A stretch of 64,000 bases of DNA from Doryteuthis pealeii (Eukaryota > Mollusca > Cephalopoda > Myopsida > Loliginidae), in assembly GCA_023376005.1 (NCBI GenBank), contig CM042157.1, positions 85,591,534 through 85,655,533 on the forward strand. Reading direction: 5' to 3'. The number at the start of each line of letters is the position of its first letter. Within the stretch, counting starts at the first letter, position 1. This document shows, piece by piece, positions 43,416-53,511 of the stretch. The notes under the pieces were generated by a model, which saw nothing but the letters and a program-made list of their open reading frames with translations, was not told the DNA's origin and made no database searches. The position numbers were made by a program, and so were the translations under genes.

Positions 43416-43725
43416 ATTTAAAAAAAAATGTCTGAGCCACACGATCCTGATTATAAAAACTACTCTGAACGATGATTGGCTGTAGAATTAGCCAACCAGA
43501 TGTAAAGAGGCCGAGGACTGCGTTGGCGTACTCTATTTAAAGCCATTTTTCTGTTGGCGTTGAACAAAAAGGCAGTGAGTTTGATCAACTCTAACGGGGT
43601 CTGACTGGCGGAAGGGAGTATTATGTTGGAAGACCCAAAACCCCCCTATGAAACCAGTTAATATAACTGACGACGCTGCCCTGCGCTGATTAGTCAGTAG
43701 TATCTCGAACACTGGACGAGAGGAA
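43416..43725. other. No gene recognised
   Basis: The minus ORF 43533-43853 overlaps the S2 SINE and has no recognisable domain. Confidence 0.45.
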
Positions 43726-43948
43726 ATCCCTGTGGCATAGGGGCTAACATGCTGGACTGCGACATTGTAGTAAACAAGTTTGAAATCCAGCCGTGCTATT
43801 ACAATCACTTTTGGACTAATGCCCTTGGAAAAGGTATGAATCCCCTCATCCACAAAGCTATTGGTTGAATCATACTGCTACTGTTCTTCTACAAGGATAG
43901 CTTTGGCATTAAATAACACAGAAAGGTTGATATGCCATTAAATAAAGA
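43726..43948 (+). mobile_element. tRNA-derived SINE S2 with LINE-type tail
   Basis: Head CCTGTGGCATAGGGGCTAAC, centre CTAATGCCCTTGGAAAAGG, end GGCATTAAATAAC..GGTTGATATGCCATTAAA, again the R600/LINE hairpin. Confidence 0.85.
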
Positions 43949-43964
43949 AATTATAGAAGGGAGG

Positions 43965-44410
43965 AAATTATATATGGGGCGAAATAGACCTTCGAATCAA
44001 CAAGCTCCCACCAAGGGGGAACCAAAAACAAGCAAGTTCTCCATCTTCTCACAAGCCAGACCCTCTGTTGGTCAACTCATAATTTGTCTAGCAGCTGAAA
44101 AATCCGTCGTCGTAGTCGAAATAATCTTTAGCAGTTCAAAATCACATTTCCTATTTAGTTTTGTTTCTGTTCGACTAAAATCCATTTCTTTACTGAAAAG
44201 CGCTTCGCTGTCGACTGCTGCTGCTCACTGCCTAGCGCTCGACTCACTTATTATTTTATGGGCATATTAGCCAAACATCCAGGCACATCAGTCGAACCTC
44301 ACGTCCGTCCAGTGCCCTAAACGCATTTGGTTTTGTATGCGGGAGCACGCGAGTTCGATCCTGGCAGGCAAGACAATGTCTTGCTCTTTTTCCTTTCTCG
44401 TTCACCGTCA
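43965..44410 (+). mobile_element. S4 family, copy 1
   Basis: Shares GGGGCGAAATAGA, GTCGTAGTCGAAATAATC and GCGAGTTCGATCCTGGCAGG with 54118-54392 and, inverted, 62475-62870. The last motif resembles a tRNA B box near the 3' end and is followed by GACAATGTCTTGCTCTTTTT. The arrangement differs from S1-S3, so its class is open. Confidence 0.65.
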
Positions 44411-44673
44411 CAGAATTTAAACCAATTCCTAGATGAGACTGTTTACATTTGTGATATTAATTCTAACTGGGTGTGCCCTATGCTAGTGGCAATGTGTTAA
44501 ACAAAATTTCAGCTTTGTAAATAATACTCAACAAGATGAAAGGTAGTTTCATTTTACTAGAAATATTCATAGCACTCCAAAATGCAGTAGGTATTTACAT
44601 TTTCAATGGGTTCCATCTAAATAAAATCCTTATAAAATTGCCATAAATCCATAAAATCCCTACAAACCATACA
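44411..44673. other. No gene recognised
   Basis: AT-rich spacer. Confidence 0.5.
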
Positions 44674-45331
44674 TCTTATTATAATGGAGATTGTGTGTTT
44701 TTCTGTCTGTAACCGAAACTATATTCCTACTCAAGTCACAATTTTCTTAGTTATTGACATCACATTCTCCATGATTTTATTTTTATCTAAACCTCAATTA
44801 TTAATAAAATTGTCTTACATTATTAATACTGTTAACTATGTCTACATACTGACAACATGCAATTATGTTTATATATACAACAAAATAGCAGTTTACAGTG
44901 AGAACGGGAAGGCTAATTTGCATATTAATATTAAAAAATCGAATTTAATAAATATGTGCTTAGTATTATTGATTTTTAATTGTTTGGTTTTATTTTAATG
45001 AATATAAGCAAAAATCTCTTCAATGAATCTTAAATGAAATCCATTAACAAGATAAAATAACTGTCATTTTATTCTTTACTTCCTCTTATAACTAAATACT
45101 TAAATTAGAAAAAATAACAATGAAAGACGAGAGTGATGGAAGAGTAAGTTTCAGTTGTTCCATTTTTTATTATACTCCCTCTGTTTCAAATCTTTTATTA
45201 TACTCCCTCTGTTTCAAATCTTTTTATCTGTATTCTTATTTAGTTTCATTAGCCTTTCTAATTTAATACAATATTTTATTACATCAAAACTTAAATACTT
45301 GCACCCTACGGAGGGTGCATATATTTGCTAG
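44674..45331 (+). mobile_element. Non-autonomous Helitron, ~658 bp
   Basis: 5' TCTTATTATAATGGAG after A. 3' hairpin GCACCC-TACGGA-GGGTGC (loop three bases longer than its relatives) and CTAG at 45328-45331, then T. The 104-codon ORF 44684-44998 is AT-rich Helitron filler. A small internal duplication (TTATACTCCCTCTGTTTCAA) lies at 45168-45220. Confidence 0.88.
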
Positions 45332-45608
45332 TCTAACTAAAGGAAATTGTTTTATCTATAAGTTTATCAAGGTTGTTTATATGTTTTTTGGGTTTTAAAA
45401 AAAAACTTTTTATTGATGAAACAGGAGAAAAAAATGACGTATTTTAACTCTATTTTTTTTGTTTTTCGTTGTGTATAATTTTCTTATATGAGAGGTTAAT
45501 ATTACACTCTTGTTTATATACAAAAATTTACAGTAATTTGAAATTCGTCACATTTGTCTGAAAAATAGAATAAACAATACCAATATAGCCTGTTAGCTGT
45601 TTAGATTG
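45332..45608. other. No gene recognised
   Basis: AT-rich spacer. Confidence 0.5.
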
Positions 45609-46018
45609 TTTGGTTATTGGGTTTTATGGCATGTCAAACCTTTTAGGGTTATTTTATACTGAAACAAGATTTTTATTTCTCTGAATGTTTGAGATGAGGC
45701 TTGAAGATTAGTATTATCTGTGTTATTCGGACTATTGTCCCCATCTTCATTATTATTTGTACAACGTTTCGGCCGATATGCCCTCCGGCCTTTTTCAGGT
45801 ATTTCTTGTCGGACTCGGGAACCTTCTCGGACTCGGGAACCTTCAGGGTTGGGTTCAAAGTTCCGTGATGGCTCCTGATTACAACAAGAAAGTTTCCGAG
45901 TTCGAAAAGAAGGTTCCCGAGTCCGAGAAGAAATACCTGAAGAAGGCCGGAGGGCCGAAATGTTGTACAAATAACAATGAAGATGGGGACAATAGTCCGA
46001 ATAACACAGATAATACTA
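45609..46018. mobile_element. LINE-type tail fragment and FB fold-back copy
   Basis: 45609-45660 is a tail fragment. 45676-46018 is the best preserved FB palindrome: arms of about 145 bp bearing GCCGATATGCCCTCCGGCC and its mirror, around GGTTCCCGAGTCCGAGAAG repeats. Overlapping ORFs on both strands (45614-45970, 45757-46071) share the peptide KKYLKKAGG because the arms are inverted copies. Confidence 0.8.
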
Positions 46019-46111
46019 ACAAGATTTTTATTTTAGTATTTTGGATATATTATTATAATAATAATATATAGTGCTGTTTTCTTTAGAAAGTTTATAATAT
46101 TACTGGTTTTT

Positions 46112-46352
46112 AGATAGTTTTAGCTCAGTCAGTAGAGCGTCTGCCTAGGAATCAGAAGGTTCTTGGTTCGATACTAGGCCTTGCCAACTCAGTGTATGAA
46201 TAGCATGGGGATCTGTGCGGTAAAGTAAGAAGATGATGGAAGGTGTAGCACTCCACCTCAGATGCTAAAATAATATCCTTGGTCTAGCACTAGTGAAAAG
46301 GGGATAGATTTATTTGCTGTCTGGCTGATACTGACATTAGGCTGTCCCATGG
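46112..46352 (+). mobile_element. tRNA-derived SINE S1
   Basis: TTTTAGCTCAGTCAGTAGAG head, B box GGTTCGATACTAGG, body intact, tail replaced by CCATGGACTTTG. Confidence 0.85.
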
Positions 46353-46508
46353 ACTTTGTTTTTAATGGTATATCAAACTTTATAGCTGATTTAATGACAA
46401 ATCTTTAAAAAAAAAAAATTTTTTTTATATGATTTGTAAGTGAATAGTTTGTAGGTAGATATTTTTGTTTGGTTTTATAAACTGGTAGAAATAATTTATT
46501 AACTTTTA

Positions 46509-46741
46509 AGGGGGCTGGGTTAGCTCAGTTGGTAGAGCGTTCGGCTAGAAACAACGAGGTTCCTAGTTCGATACCGGTCCTCGCCAACTCAGCGTATGAG
46601 TAGCACAGAGATCTGTGCGGTAAAGTAAGGCGCTCTACCTCAGATGCCAAAACAATCTCCTTGGTCTAGCGCTATTGAAAAGAGGATAGACTCCCTCGCT
46701 GACTGGCTGATACCGACTTTAGGCCACCCCGACGACTTTAT
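46509..46741 (+). mobile_element. tRNA-derived SINE S1, young-looking, 16-bp internal deletion
   Basis: Head GGGTTAGCTCAGTTGGTAGA and B box TTCGATACCGG close to consensus. The AGCTGATGGTAGGTGT segment is missing before GCGCTCTACC. Confidence 0.88.
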
Positions 46742-46796
46742 GTGTATTAATAAACTGTTGGTTGACCCTCAGTCACTGCCTTCTAGCACCTTTAAG

Positions 46797-47006
46797 ATTG
46801 GTTGGTTGTTTGCTTGTTTTGTTTTATGGCATATCAACCCTTTTTGGGTCATTAAATGCCAAATCAAGTCATTTTGATATCAAGTTGATTACAGTATCTG
46901 CTGTCACTTAAATGGTCACCCATCTAAGTATTGAACAGGCTCATTGTTGCTTAACTTTGGTGATCTAGTGGGAACCGGTACTTTCAATGTGACTTGACTG
47001 CAAGCC
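46797..47006 (-). mobile_element. 5S-rRNA-derived SINE (S5), best copy
   Basis: On the minus strand about 62 bases align without gaps to the 3' two thirds of 5S rRNA at roughly two thirds identity, including AAGTTAAGCA (5S AAGCTAAGCA), GAGCCTG and AATACTTAGATGGGTGACC (5S GTACTTGGATGGGAGACC). These cover the internal pol III control regions. The element ends with GGCATTAAATGACCC..GGTTGATATGCC, the LINE tail. It is too diverged and truncated to be a 5S gene. Confidence 0.85.
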
Positions 47007-47035
47007 ACCTTTAAAATAAAAAAAAAGGGGTTTGC

Positions 47036-47243
47036 CATTTGATTTTGATTTGATTTGTTCTTGATTTATGGCATATCAACCTCAATGGGTCATTTAATGC
47101 TGACTACGTTTTTGAAATGAATTGGTGATAATGTTTAATTTTCTAAAGGTTTTTTTTTATTGACATATTTTCTTTTGTGAATGAAACTTTTAGATGTTTT
47201 TGTTAACATATATTTTTGTGTTTTCATTTTTTTTGGAAGATTT
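47036..47243 (-). mobile_element. LINE 3' UTR and hairpin tail
   Basis: Downstream of the LINE stop codon the minus strand reads ATTTCAAAAACGTAGTCAGC, then GCATTAAATGACCCATTGAG, GTTGATATGCCATAAATC and an (AAATC)n end. About 55 bases match the R600 tail nearly base for base, tying R600, S2 and S5 to this LINE. Confidence 0.75.
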
Positions 47244-47513
47244 TTAGATTTTGTTGTAGATGTGTGCTTCTTTTATGTATCCAAGTAGTTTTTCTGGGTT
47301 TATTTGGTAGAATATCTGTTTTAGATTTGTTGTTTGGTAGTATTTTTTTCGTATTTGTTTTAGGTTGCTACATTCTGTTAGTATGTGTTTGATTGTGTAG
47401 GGTTTTTGGCATGGTATGCAATATGGGGCTGCTTCTTTTTTGAGGAGGTATGAATGGGTAATGTATGAGTGTCCTATTCTTAGTCTTGATAATATTACTT
47501 CTTCTTTCTTACC
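47244..47513 (-). CDS. LINE ORF2 C-terminal fragment, intact frame to stop
   Basis: 89 open codons then TAA (47246-47244), with no start codon because it is a fragment. It has the SRLRIGHSYITHSYLLKKE motif followed by a C-x2-C-x7-H-x4-C knuckle (PYCIPC..KHILTEC). This arrangement is the end of the RNase H/C-terminal region of Jockey/I/R1-type LINEs. No frameshift or stop interrupts it, so it is fairly young. It is joined upstream (47509-47775) to R600 head sequence, not to reverse transcriptase, so the copy is internally deleted or chimeric. Confidence 0.7.
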   Translation of the reverse strand, partial: GKKEEVILSRLRIGHSYITHSYLLKKEAAPYCIPCQKPYTIKHILTECSNLKQIRKKYYQTTNLKQIFYQINPEKLLGYIKEAHIYNKI

Positions 47514-47775
47514 ATAAAAGCAATTTGAAGAATATGGTCAGAACTTAATTATATAGGTGTGAGGGTTTGATATGACCAGCTGATTGATTGGGTCAGCCTC
47601 TTTGCCTGTCTCGCCCAATTAAGGGCTGAGGTGGAGTATTGAAAGTCATGTAATCACTTTGTACCCAGGTCACAGACCGCTCAGTTACCAGGATCCTTCC
47701 TTTAAGCGTTATGGATCGCTACTCACAGCCAACAGGTGGCCACTGCAGTATTCTAAGCCCTGTTTGCAGGTTGGT
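47509..47775 (-). mobile_element. R600 head region fused to LINE coding sequence
   Basis: CTTACCATAAAAGCAAT, GGTTTGATATGACCAGCTG and CCAACAGGTGGCCACTGCAG match R600 in order, but where R600 continues into its middle section this copy switches to the LINE ORF at about 47509. Confidence 0.7.
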
Positions 47776-47802
47776 TTAGTACTTTGTGGGAATATCTATT
47801 TT

Positions 47803-47960
47803 ATTTCTCTGAATATTTGAGATGAGGCTTGATGATTAGTATTATCTGCGTTATTCAGACTATCGTCCCCATCTTTATTGTTATTTGTACAACGTTTCGG
47901 CCGATATGCCCTCCGGCCTTCTTCCGGTATTTCTTGTCGGACTCGGGAACTCCAACAACC
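47803..47960. mobile_element. FB fold-back, single arm
   Basis: TTCTCTGAATATTTGAGATG to GGTATTTCTTGTCGGACTCG equals one arm of 45676-46018, without its mirror. Confidence 0.75.
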
Positions 47961-48478
47961 AATGCAGGCAGTTTATTCTATGTCTCAGCAACCATGAGCG
48001 TGAAAAAACGTTTCCAAAAGTCATGTGAGCTATGCTGTTTTCTGACTTTGTAGGCATGCCCACATGTGTTAGAAACATGGCGAGATGATTAAAGTATTAA
48101 AAGTTTAACTTATCTACTTTTTTATTTTTTTTTATTTTAGAGAAGTTTTAAAATTTATGAATGGGAAATAAGTTCTCCCTTTTCACTGGCTGTCGAAGGT
48201 ATATTTTAAAAAAATTAAATAAAAGATTGTATCAAAATTATATAGTTAAAATAATGAGATTCCTTTATGATAGTCTCTATCAAAATAAATATTGAATATA
48301 ATTTTTGAAATAATTTATTTTTTTTAATTTTTTTTTTTTTAACGGGAGCCATACTCACTTGTTTGTTGGGAATATAATCATATAGATTAATCCCCATCAG
48401 AAATTTGTATGTGAAACCTTCTCTTATTAACATTCTCAGAACCCAACTATTAAAAGAGTTTAATGCTGAGGAATTCAA
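47961..48478. other. No gene recognised
   Basis: AT-rich; minus ORF 48215-48556 has no motif and overlaps the duplicated block. Confidence 0.5.
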
Positions 48479-48749
48479 CACTGCTGATAGTAATTTATAT
48501 TTTCTTTCAGTGTATGAAAACAAATTACTCCTATGGCTACCATAGAAAGTAGGCATGGTTTGTTTGTTGTTTTATGGCACATCAACCTTGGTGGATCATT
48601 TAATGCTGACAAAGTTTTGAAATAGATTCACAATGATAGTTTGGTTGAAAACAAATATATATAAACTATTATTCAGTTACTCCTATTTTTTTAGTACAAT
48701 CCCATTTCTGAAAGTAGGCAATGCTTGTGTTAAAGTGCCATGACAATTT
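48479..48749. repeat. ~270-bp duplicated block, copy 2
   Basis: Counterpart of 41589-41860, about 6.9 kb away in the same orientation. Confidence 0.85.
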
Positions 48750-48754
48750 TGTTT

Positions 48755-49215
48755 GTTTGTTTTGTTTTACGGCATATCAACCTCAGTGGGTCATTTAATG
48801 CCAATAAAGTTTTGAAATAAATCAATTCTTAATGGATAATACAATTTTTTTATAAATACATTTTTCTATTTAACCCATAGATGGGACCCTAACAGGTACT
48901 ACCACTCCGGGTCAGAGTGGACCAGGGAGCTATGCTCCACATTCCCCAAACCTCCATAAGTGGAACCTCACCATCAGATAGAGTTTAACGTCATTCCCAG
49001 GACATGTAGACCCTCAGTCACCACCTTCTAGCACCCATATGATAAAAAGGGGTTGGGCAATAGGGTTGGGAAAATCATATAGGTGCTAGGGCTTGATGTG
49101 ACCAGCCGATTGATTAGAGGTGGCCTCTCCGACTGCCCGCCTAGCCCAAGATAGGGCCAAAGTGGAGTATTGCAAGTCATGAACTGCTCAAGGCATCACA
49201 GGTCGCCACCCACTA
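48755..49215 (-). mobile_element. R600, several internal deletions
   Basis: Clean tail (ACGGCATATCAACCTCAGTG) and body, with gaps at GGGAGCTATGCTCC and near GGGTTGGGCAATAGG. The head is truncated at GGTCGCCACCCACT. Confidence 0.85.
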
Positions 49216-49344
49216 AGCTATGTTAAGTATTTTATGTTATTGATTTTGGCCAGGATTGAACCTGCACCCTATGGATGATTGTCATTTAGAACTGTATTAA
49301 CTCAACCTTTATATTCCTATGTGTCCAACCTAACATAAGTTCTT

Positions 49345-49440
49345 GTGTTCGACAAGAAATTCCTGAATAAGGCTGGAGAGCTTATCATTCGAAACGTGTA
49401 TATCGCCACAAAGATGAGAACAATAGTTCGAATAATCCAA
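49345..49440 (+). mobile_element. FB fold-back remnant, single arm
   Basis: GACAAGAAATTCCTGAATAA, then CATTCGAAACGTGTATATCG and GAACAATAGTTCGAATAATC: a diverged FB arm about 200 bp before exon 3. Confidence 0.6.
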
Positions 49441-49639
49441 ATCATCAACTTCATCTCAATTCAGAGAAATAAAGGAATTATTCCTCCCACTAAAGTATTT
49501 ACAAGTTTTGAATATAAAACATTTTTCTGAAATTGATCATCAAGGAATAAATTGATAAACATGAGTACATTAATTTTTGTATAAACTTTTCGAAATTATG
49601 TCAATCATCATCATTATTTTCTGTTTGATAATATTTCAG

Positions 49640-49793
49640 GAAATTAAAGACAATCAAATGTCAGATCAGAAAGCTGGCATTGAAGCGTTGCAGATTGCTC
49701 ATCAGGCCGCTATAAAACAACTCAAAGAAGAACATTGTCAAGCTCTTAAATTACAACAGGAACAACTCAAACAAGACTATGAGAAGAAGAAAG
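49640..49793 (+). CDS. FAM184A-like: FAM184A-like coiled-coil protein, exon 3 in window
   Basis: 154-bp exon: acceptor GATAATATTTCAG and donor AAAG|GTGAGA. It starts in phase 0, as required by exon 2, and ends one base into a codon. The 51 codons begin EIKDNQMSDQKAGIEAL and include HQAAIKQLKEEHCQALK, similar to an HAAAIDLL..H.QEL segment I recall from FAM184A. All residues suit a continuous coiled coil. Introns of about 10.2 kb before exon 2 and 14.0 kb before this exon are almost wholly repeats. Confidence 0.7.
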
Positions 49794-49837
49794 GTGAGAT
49801 GAAATAGAAATTCATTGGTCTTTGTTTTTCATGATGA

Positions 49838-50690
49838 TTTGTTGGATTTTATGGCATGTCAATGTTTGTTGGGTTATTTTATGCCAAAAACATTTTGTTT
49901 TATTCACTCTTGATGGGTATTCAATATTTAGGTAATTTATGAGGAAGTGTGTCTCGGTCTCCTGCCTCAAAAACCGCTACCCAGTGACTATCAAAATAAC
50001 AACCCCAGCTCGTCGTAATTCTTGTTTATTTATCGTAATTTGTCGTAATTCTTGTTTAGATATGAAGATGGATATATAGTTTTGAATAGACTGAGATAGA
50101 TAGATAAACAACAAAATAATATAGATAGATACGAACAAATAGAGATAGATATTTTCAACAAGTAAATGTATTGGGGGGGGGGTCGCTCTTTTTTTTGTTG
50201 TAATTCTTGTTTATTTAACTAAAAACAAGACATTAAACAAACATGAATAATAAAAATCTTAGTATTAAAGTAATATAGATAAATATGAACAAATTGAGAT
50301 AGATAGATAGATAGATATGAAGATGGATAGTTTTTGAATAGACTAGGCTGGTCTTATTTTTAATAGTCACCGGGCAGCAACTCTTGAGGCAGGAGACTGG
50401 ACACGCTTCCTCATAAATTACCAATATTTATTTCAAACTCAATTTTTTTAAAACACATTTAAAAAAAAAAAATCATTTTTTTCTATTTAACCCATAGATA
50501 GAACCTAAACAGGTTCTATCACTCGGGTTAGAGTGGACCTGGGAGTAATGGTAATGAAGGGGTACTCCACATTCCCCAGTTTTCTAGATTAGAAACCGCC
50601 TTCAAGCACATATATGATAAGGGGTTGGAGAGTTGATATAAGGACAAATAGTGTCGGGATAGGTGCTACTTTAACTATAATTGAATAGGT
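49838..50690 (-). mobile_element. R600 interrupted by a TIR element
   Basis: The tail and first part (49838-49930, TTTTATGGCATGTCAATG) continue at 50431 (TTTCAAACTCAATTTTTTT) after the TIR insertion, then fade out at about 50690 with a degraded middle. Confidence 0.85.
49931..50422. mobile_element. TIR (MITE-like) element, 492 bp, perfect 8-bp TSD
   Basis: AATATTTA is duplicated at 49923-49930 and 50423-50430. The termini are GGTAATTTATGAGGAAG and CTTCCTCATAAATTACC, with inverted similarity over about 75 bp. The interior has GTCGTAATTCTTGTTTA repeats, (GATA)n and G-runs. An 8-bp duplication is typical of hAT-like transposition, though the terminal sequence is not a standard hAT end. No transposase. 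Confidence 0.9.
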
Positions 50691-50831
50691 GGTTTTGTTT
50701 GTTTAGTGTGTGGTAATCGTGCATTTCTAACGCTGTTTATCAAAGCGTTATATCTCCCACCTGACCCAGACAGTTATGACTTCCACTGACCTTATGTCAG
50801 ACTTCTTTGCACAAATACCCATTTTTAGTAA

Positions 50832-51108
50832 ATGAGATTAATTTTAATGGTATGTCAATCCATCTAGAGCTATTTTATACCAGAGATTAGGGAATTCCAT
50901 TCATTGTACATTTATATTTACATAAGTTTTTTTACTATAAGTTATAATATAGTTTTTCTTAGGAGTCATTTTACACAATTATATATCAAGTATTCCTATC
51001 TAATGCAAATAATTATATAATAAATTCATCAGGGTGGCCTAAAGTCTGTATCAGCCAGACAGGCAAGAGAGTCTATCCCCTTTTTTTACTAGGGCTAGAC
51101 CAAGGAGT
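50832..51108 (-). mobile_element. GATT-ended tail fragment and 3' part of an S1 SINE
   Basis: 50832-50915 is the tail subtype also at 37941. 51022-51108 is the 3' part of a minus-strand S1 (GGGTGGCCTAAAGTCTGTAT), cut off where R600 begins. Confidence 0.7.
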
Positions 51109-51116
51109 TTGGTTTT

Positions 51117-51695
51117 GGTTTGTTTTATGGGCATATCACCTCCGTGGGTCATTTAATGCCGACAAAGTTGTGAAATGAATTTCATTCTTAATGCATAATA
51201 CAATTTGTTTATAACCTCATGTTTTTCTATTTAACCCATAGATGGGACCTAACAGGTATACCACTCCGGGTCAGAGTGGACCAGGGAGCAATGGTAATGA
51301 AGGGGTGCTCCACAAACTCCCAAACATCCAGAACTGGAACCTCCCATCAAGATAGAGTTTAACATCATTCCCAGACAATGTAGACCCTCAGTCACCGCCT
51401 TCTCAGCCCATATGATAAAAAGGGGTTGGGGCTTGCCATAAGGGCAATAGGGTTGGGAAAATCATATAGTGCTAGGGCTTGGCATGGGCCAGCCGATTGA
51501 TCGGAGGGGCCTCTCCAACCACCCATCTAGCCCAAGATAGGGCCAAAATGGAGCATTGCAAATCATGAACTGCTCATCCACCTGGATTCTACCCTTAAGC
51601 ATCACGGGTTGCCACCCACGGCCAACAGGTGTCCCCATTGGGGGAGTCTTATCTCTCTGCAGAGGTGCATTCTAACGCCCCAGTCGACAGGGGAG
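51117..51695 (-). mobile_element. R600, full length, inserted in an S1
   Basis: Runs from GGTTTTGGTTTGTTTTATGG to CCCCAGTCGACAGGGG. A short GGAGTT occurs on both sides, possibly the remains of a TSD. Confidence 0.88.
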
Positions 51696-51732
51696 TTATA
51701 TATAAAGTATTCTTTTTGAATACAAATAATCT

Positions 51733-52170
51733 TTAAACATAGATGGGACCCTAACAGGTACTACCACTTCAAGTCAGAGCAACTGTACCTCTGCAGAGGG
51801 GTATGACCCTGGATGGGTACTCAATTAAAAAAAAAAAATCTATTGTTTAACATTGTATTCAGGACACTAAAGACCCTCAGCCCACCGCCTTCTAACACAT
51901 ATATGAAAAAAGTGAATGGAGTTTGCATAAGGGCATAGGGTTGGGACAATCATATAGGTGCTAGGGCTTGATGTGACCAGCTGATTGATCAAAGGGGGTA
52001 TCTCCAACGCTCGTCTAGCCTAAGTAAGGTTCAAAGTGCAGTATTGCATATCATGACTGCTCAGCCACCAGGGTTCCAGGGGTGGGGCACCTGGTGGTCC
52101 CATTGGGGTGAGGGTCTTACCCCTCTGCAGAGGTACAGTCAGTGTATACTAAGCCCCAACTAACTGGCTT
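51733..52170 (-). mobile_element. R600 fragments
   Basis: A short mosaic (51733-51825) joins the start of the body to head sequence. 51845-52170 is the head-proximal half of another copy, ending AGAGGTACAGTCAGTG and CCCAACTAACTGGC. Confidence 0.75.
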
Positions 52171-52902
52171 AATAATTGTTACAGCAACCACACATATAAA
52201 AAAAGAAAAGAAATAAATACTCAAAGCTCTCAAGAAATGAAGGGTCAAGAAAAGTTCAACCCTTTTTTTCAGGACAGGCTTTATTTTCTAATCCAAAAAT
52301 TATAACAAACTGACCAAAAAAACAAAACGGGTCAAGATTTCTAGAATAATCGACATTTCATGTGAAATCCTTTTTTGCCTTAAAAACCTTCATGTCTGGA
52401 GATTTGGACTGAAAAATTTGCTGCACCGAGACATATTCCTATGATAGAAACAACTTTTTCATTGTCCTTTATAAAATGGAAATATTCAAATCAAGGAGAT
52501 AATTCATTAATAAGACATTACTTTTAAAGGTACATTTGACTGTAGTAGTTATTTCATTATTAAAATCTTTCAATAAGATTAATTCTTAATTGTAACTGTC
52601 ATCATGCATTGGTAGAAATAATCTACAAATTCTGCAAATGGATACTTTTCATCCATTTATAGAATTCAAGATGTTTTTATTTGTACAAATGTGACGGTGG
52701 TCATTGACATTTTATATTATTTGCTTCAGCCATTAAAATAGTAATTGAAGAGAAATTATATGTTTATTTTAAAAAGATAAAAATTAATAAACTAGAAAAG
52801 CAAAAAAAATTCTAAGTGGATACCAATAAAAGAACAAAAATTCAAATTAAAAAAAAGATACTCAAAAAACTTAATGCTTCACTAAAGCTTACTAAGATTA
52901 AA
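52171..52902. other. No gene recognised
   Basis: AT-rich; its right end shares the flank GCTTCACTAA..CTTTGAAAATAATAA with 42350-42390. Confidence 0.5.
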
Positions 52903-52923
52903 CTTTGAAAATAATAATTTTGG

Positions 52924-53511
52924 TTTGGTTTTGTTTTACGGCATATCAACCTCAATGGGTATTTAATGCCGATAAAGTTTTGAAATAAATCAATTCTTAA
53001 TGGATAATACAATTTTTTAAAATACATTTTTTATTTAACCCATAGATGGGACCCAACAGGTACTACCACTCCGGGTCAGAGTGGACCAGGGAGCAATGGT
53101 GATGAAGGGGTGCTCCACATTCCCCAAACTCCAAACTGGAACTCACCATCAGATAGAGTTTAACGTCATTCCCAGGACATGTAGACGCCGCAGCCACGCG
53201 CCTTCTAGCACCCATATGATAAAAAGGGGTTGGGGCTTGCCATAAGGGCAATAGGGTTGGGAAAAATCATATAGGTCTAGGTTGACGTGACCAGCCGATT
53301 GATCATAGGGGGCCTCTCGACCGCCGCCGTCTAGCCCAAGATAGGGCAAAGTGGGTATTGCATGTCATGAACTGCTCATCCACCTGGGCTCTATCCTTAA
53401 GCATCACAGGTGCCACCCACGGCCAACAGGTGGCCCCATTGGGGAGTCTTACCCCTCTAGCATAGTGCAGTCGGTGCATTCTAACGCCCCAGCGACAGGG
53501 CAGGGATGAAG
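52924..53511 (-). mobile_element. R600, full length, 21-bp TSD
   Basis: A 21-base sequence beginning CTTTGAAAATAATAATTT is present at 52903-52923 and 53512-53532. The element is full length, with many one-base deletions relative to other copies (e.g. GACCCAACAGG for GACCCTAACAGG). Confidence 0.92.

Noticed and set aside
46509..46590. tRNA gene (A and B boxes present); similar at 21711, 40507 and others
   Set aside because: The acceptor and anticodon arms do not fold, and the same head is fused to a constant non-tRNA body in a dozen copies: it is a SINE.
46905..47006. 5S rRNA gene
   Set aside because: Only about two thirds of a 5S sequence at roughly 66% identity, fused to a LINE tail.
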